Made by a program: the position numbers and the translations under genes. The notes beneath the pieces are model-generated. The model did no database searches, was not told the origin of the DNA, and worked only from the letters and a program-made list of their open reading frames with translations. Source: Cyanobacteria bacterium UBA947 (GTDB lineage Bacteria > Cyanobacteriota > Vampirovibrionia > Gastranaerophilales > Gastranaerophilaceae). Taken from it: a stretch of 24,692 nt of DNA. Shown here one piece after another: positions 22,857-24,692 of the stretch (the first letter of the stretch is position 1; every line of letters begins with the position of its first letter). The stretch lies in contig DBCX01000010.1 in NCBI GenBank assembly GCA_002293275.1, forward strand, positions 23,341-48,032, given 5' to 3'.

Positions 22857-23372
22857 ATGAAGATTTTAGGGATAGATCCGGGGCTTGCGATTGTCGGGTA
22901 CGGGGTTATAGATTATGACGGCAAGGATGCGGTGCTGCTCGGGTCGGGTTCTATTCAGACCTCAAAAAACGACAGCGAGGCAAGCAGGCTGCTTGAAATA
23001 ATGGATGATTTGCCGCTGATTATTGAAAAATACCAACCCGACGCCGCATCCATTGAGAAACTTTTCTTTTTTAAGAACCAAAAAACGGTTATGTCGGTGT
23101 CGCACGCGCGCGGGGTGATACTGGCAGTGCTTGCAAAGCACAATGTGCCGGTGTTTGAGTACACACCGATGGAGGTAAAGCAAGTTTTGACAGGGTTTGG
23201 CCGTGCTACAAAACCAGAGGTGCAGAAGATGGTTGAGCTTGCGCTTGCACCATCTAAGATACCCCTGCCAAAACTTGATGATACGGTTGATGCGATTGCG
23301 ATTGCGATTTGCCATTCACGCACGATAGGAGGGTTGCCCCGCACAAAATTTCGGGGTAAAATAGGGGAATGA
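22857..23372 (+). CDS. ruvC: Holliday junction resolvase RuvC
   Basis: 171 residues. RNase H-fold endonuclease that cuts Holliday junctions with RuvAB. The acidic active site is complete: D7 (LGIDPGLAIVGYGV), the Glu in SIEKLFFFKN (about E68) and the two Asp residues in KLDDTVDAIAIA (about 141-144). The AGRGVIL-like segment ARGVIL is also present. The last ~14 residues (GGLPRTKFRGKIGE) are not typical and are encoded by a CCCCG...CGGGG inverted repeat resembling the hairpin after fba. It overlaps the next gene by 4 bp (ATGA). Confidence 0.96.
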   Translation: MKILGIDPGLAIVGYGVIDYDGKDAVLLGSGSIQTSKNDSEASRLLEIMDDLPLIIEKYQPDAASIEKLFFFKNQKTVMSVSHARGVILAVLAKHNVPVFEYTPMEVKQVLTGFGRATKPEVQKMVELALAPSKIPLPKLDDTVDAIAIAICHSRTIGGLPRTKFRGKIGE

Positions 23373-23812
23373 ACCGGACTTTATTAAGACAATTCACTGT
23401 ATTAAGCGCGTTTTTCGGCGCGGTACTTGCCGTTTTAACGCTCATCCCGTTTGCCGGCAAACTCGCGTTCTTTGCGCTGGTTTGTTTCACATCAACAATT
23501 GTTATTTTGATTATGAGAAAATACGGGTATCTGGACAGTTTGCCGGTGCGAGACAGCGCCGTGGCCGGCGCGCTCATCGGGTTTGTGTCGTTTATTGTGT
23601 TCTGCGTCGTGTTTTTGCCGCTGTTCGCACTGTTGAGCAAACTGTCGTTCTACAACATCTACGGCGGGGTTGATATGGTTTTAAGGACCGGAACATTCGG
23701 GGTAACCGTGATGTTTGTGCTGTTTATGGGTGTGTTCAGTGCGACCGTCAACTCGTTCAGCGCGTTTTTGACGTTCTATCTGGCGGATTTTTTGGATAAT
23801 TTGGGTTCATGA
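23369..23812 (+). CDS. Hypothetical membrane protein with four helices
   Basis: 147 residues, not recognised. Four hydrophobic segments (about 10-28, 31-50, 64-88 and 108-142, the last possibly two short helices). A short basic loop, MRKYGYLDSLPVRDS, lies between the second and third. The start is an ATGA overlap with ruvC, preceded by AGGGGA; its stop overlaps the ATG of the following ABC-type binding protein. The tight coupling implies one operon, but says little about function, as ruvC is housekeeping and the next gene is transport-related. Confidence 0.75.
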   Translation: MNRTLLRQFTVLSAFFGAVLAVLTLIPFAGKLAFFALVCFTSTIVILIMRKYGYLDSLPVRDSAVAGALIGFVSFIVFCVVFLPLFALLSKLSFYNIYGGVDMVLRTGTFGVTVMFVLFMGVFSATVNSFSAFLTFYLADFLDNLGS

Positions 23813-24692
23813 AAAAAGGTATTATCATAATCGCTTTAACTTTTTTCACGGCGTTGATGTTTTTGTGGGGTGTCCCCAAAAATCAGGAGGTCGTGTTCTG
23901 GACGCTGCAAATGGGCGATTTTGCGCCGTATATCAACGAAGTTATTGACGAATTTGAGGCGCAGTACCCGAATATCAAGATAAAATGGGTGGACGTGCCC
24001 TTCTCCGAGGGCGAAAAACGTACGCTGGCATCGGTTTTGAGCAACAGGCCGCCGGATTTGGTCAACTTGAACCCTGATTTTTCGGCTGTGCTGGCGCAAA
24101 AAGGCGCGCTGATGGAAATTGACGAAATCCACTCGTACAGCTTCAAACCCGATATTATTAAAACGCTCAAACACGACGGGAAACTCTATTCGCTGCCGTG
24201 GTATGCAACATCTGCCGTGACGATTTATAACAAAGAGCTTTTGGACGGCAGCCGTGTGCCAAGAACCTATGAGCAGCTGGCTGCGGTATCGCCGGCAATT
24301 CGCGAGCAGGGCAGCACAATTTACTCATTTTTGCCGAACATCACGGAAAACGACACGATGATAAAAATTCTTGCCAAATACGGCGCGGCAGACGAGCTGA
24401 ACTCGCCGGAGGCGGTGCATGTTTTTGGGCTCTTCAAGCAGCTGTACCAAGACGATTTAATCCCGAAAGAAACGATTGTGCAGACCCAGCGCGAGGCGCT
24501 TGAAAAATATATGGCCGGGCAAATCGTGTTTTTGCACGCGGGCGGGAATTTTTTGAACATAATCCGTGAGAACGCGCCGGATGTTTATGCAAAAACTGAT
24601 GTCGCACCGCAAATCCTTGGCAGCACAGGCCAAAACGATTTTTCGGTGATGAATTTTGTTATCCCGCTGCGCGCGCACCACAAAAAAGAGGC
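23809..24692 (+). CDS. ABC transporter substrate-binding protein, family 1 (sugar type), partial
   Basis: At least 294 codons, open to the window end. The N-terminal hydrophobic segment (MKKGIIIIALTFFTALMFLWG) is a signal peptide or anchor without an obvious lipobox Cys. The family 1 binding-protein pattern follows: EVVFWTLQMGDFAPYINEV, then IDEFEAQYPNIKIKWVDVP (about 45-65), LASVLSNRPPDLVNLNPDF (about 76-94) and GKLYSLPWYATSAVTIYNKELL (about 127-148). The last is the typical 'G-x-x-Y-x-x-P' segment of MalE/UgpB-type proteins. The substrate cannot be told. It overlaps the preceding membrane gene by 4 bp; permease genes would be expected beyond the window. Confidence 0.88.
   Translation, partial: MKKGIIIIALTFFTALMFLWGVPKNQEVVFWTLQMGDFAPYINEVIDEFEAQYPNIKIKWVDVPFSEGEKRTLASVLSNRPPDLVNLNPDFSAVLAQKGALMEIDEIHSYSFKPDIIKTLKHDGKLYSLPWYATSAVTIYNKELLDGSRVPRTYEQLAAVSPAIREQGSTIYSFLPNITENDTMIKILAKYGAADELNSPEAVHVFGLFKQLYQDDLIPKETIVQTQREALEKYMAGQIVFLHAGGNFLNIIRENAPDVYAKTDVAPQILGSTGQNDFSVMNFVIPLRAHHKKE

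Noticed and set aside
1..24692. CRISPR arrays, insertion sequences, riboswitches, rRNA
   Set aside because: I saw no regularly spaced repeats, no transposase motifs, no recognisable riboswitch core and no rRNA sequence.

Overview
The window is chromosomal, densely packed bacterial DNA using the standard bacterial code. I see no insertion sequence, prophage or CRISPR array. The best guess is an uncultured anaerobic, non-photosynthetic relative of cyanobacteria (Gastranaerophilales/Melainabacteria type). That rests on a rubrerythrin, a cell-wall gene set, and several hypothetical proteins with a short N-terminal F-x-G motif that I recall as common in that group. It is an inference from style, not a marker-gene placement.

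Left part (1-6.6 kb, minus strand): a lipid II flippase (murJ, cut by the window edge), a SpoIID-type lytic transglycosylase and cysS form one overlapping operon. A small unknown gene follows. Next come an M14 metallopeptidase, ftsY and nusB in a second overlapping operon. Together these serve peptidoglycan assembly and turnover, translation, protein targeting and transcription.

Middle-left part (6.6-11.9 kb, minus strand): an accessory four-gene operon of unknown function. In transcription order it holds an intact AAA+ ATPase, a membrane-anchored AAA-like protein with broken Walker motifs, a coiled-coil protein, and a divergent alpha-amylase-like (GH13-like) protein. The first three carry the N-terminal F-[KT]-G motif. 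This is the best candidate for an undescribed system.

Centre (11.9-16.1 kb): a Xer recombinase and rubrerythrin (minus), then a 64-residue small protein and rsmI (plus). A locus with two tRNA-Thr genes (UGU and GGU anticodons) brackets two tiny genes. Class II fructose-bisphosphate aldolase follows.

Right part (16.1-24.7 kb): two unknown proteins, the second a 665-residue protein with a sharp change in base composition. Then come ispH-rpsA (overlapping by 4 bp), an M20/PepT-like peptidase, a convergent LysM membrane protein, ruvC, a four-helix membrane protein and the start of an ABC sugar-type binding protein.

Two regulatory themes recur. (1) Extended -10 promoters (TGN-TANAAT type) lie only 6-7 nt before the start codon of six genes, suggesting leaderless mRNAs. 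(2) A CTACCC-N4-GGGTAG-like palindrome recurs upstream of unknown genes and of the aldolase gene. Conserved genes sit near 50% GC, while the accessory genes are visibly richer in A+T.
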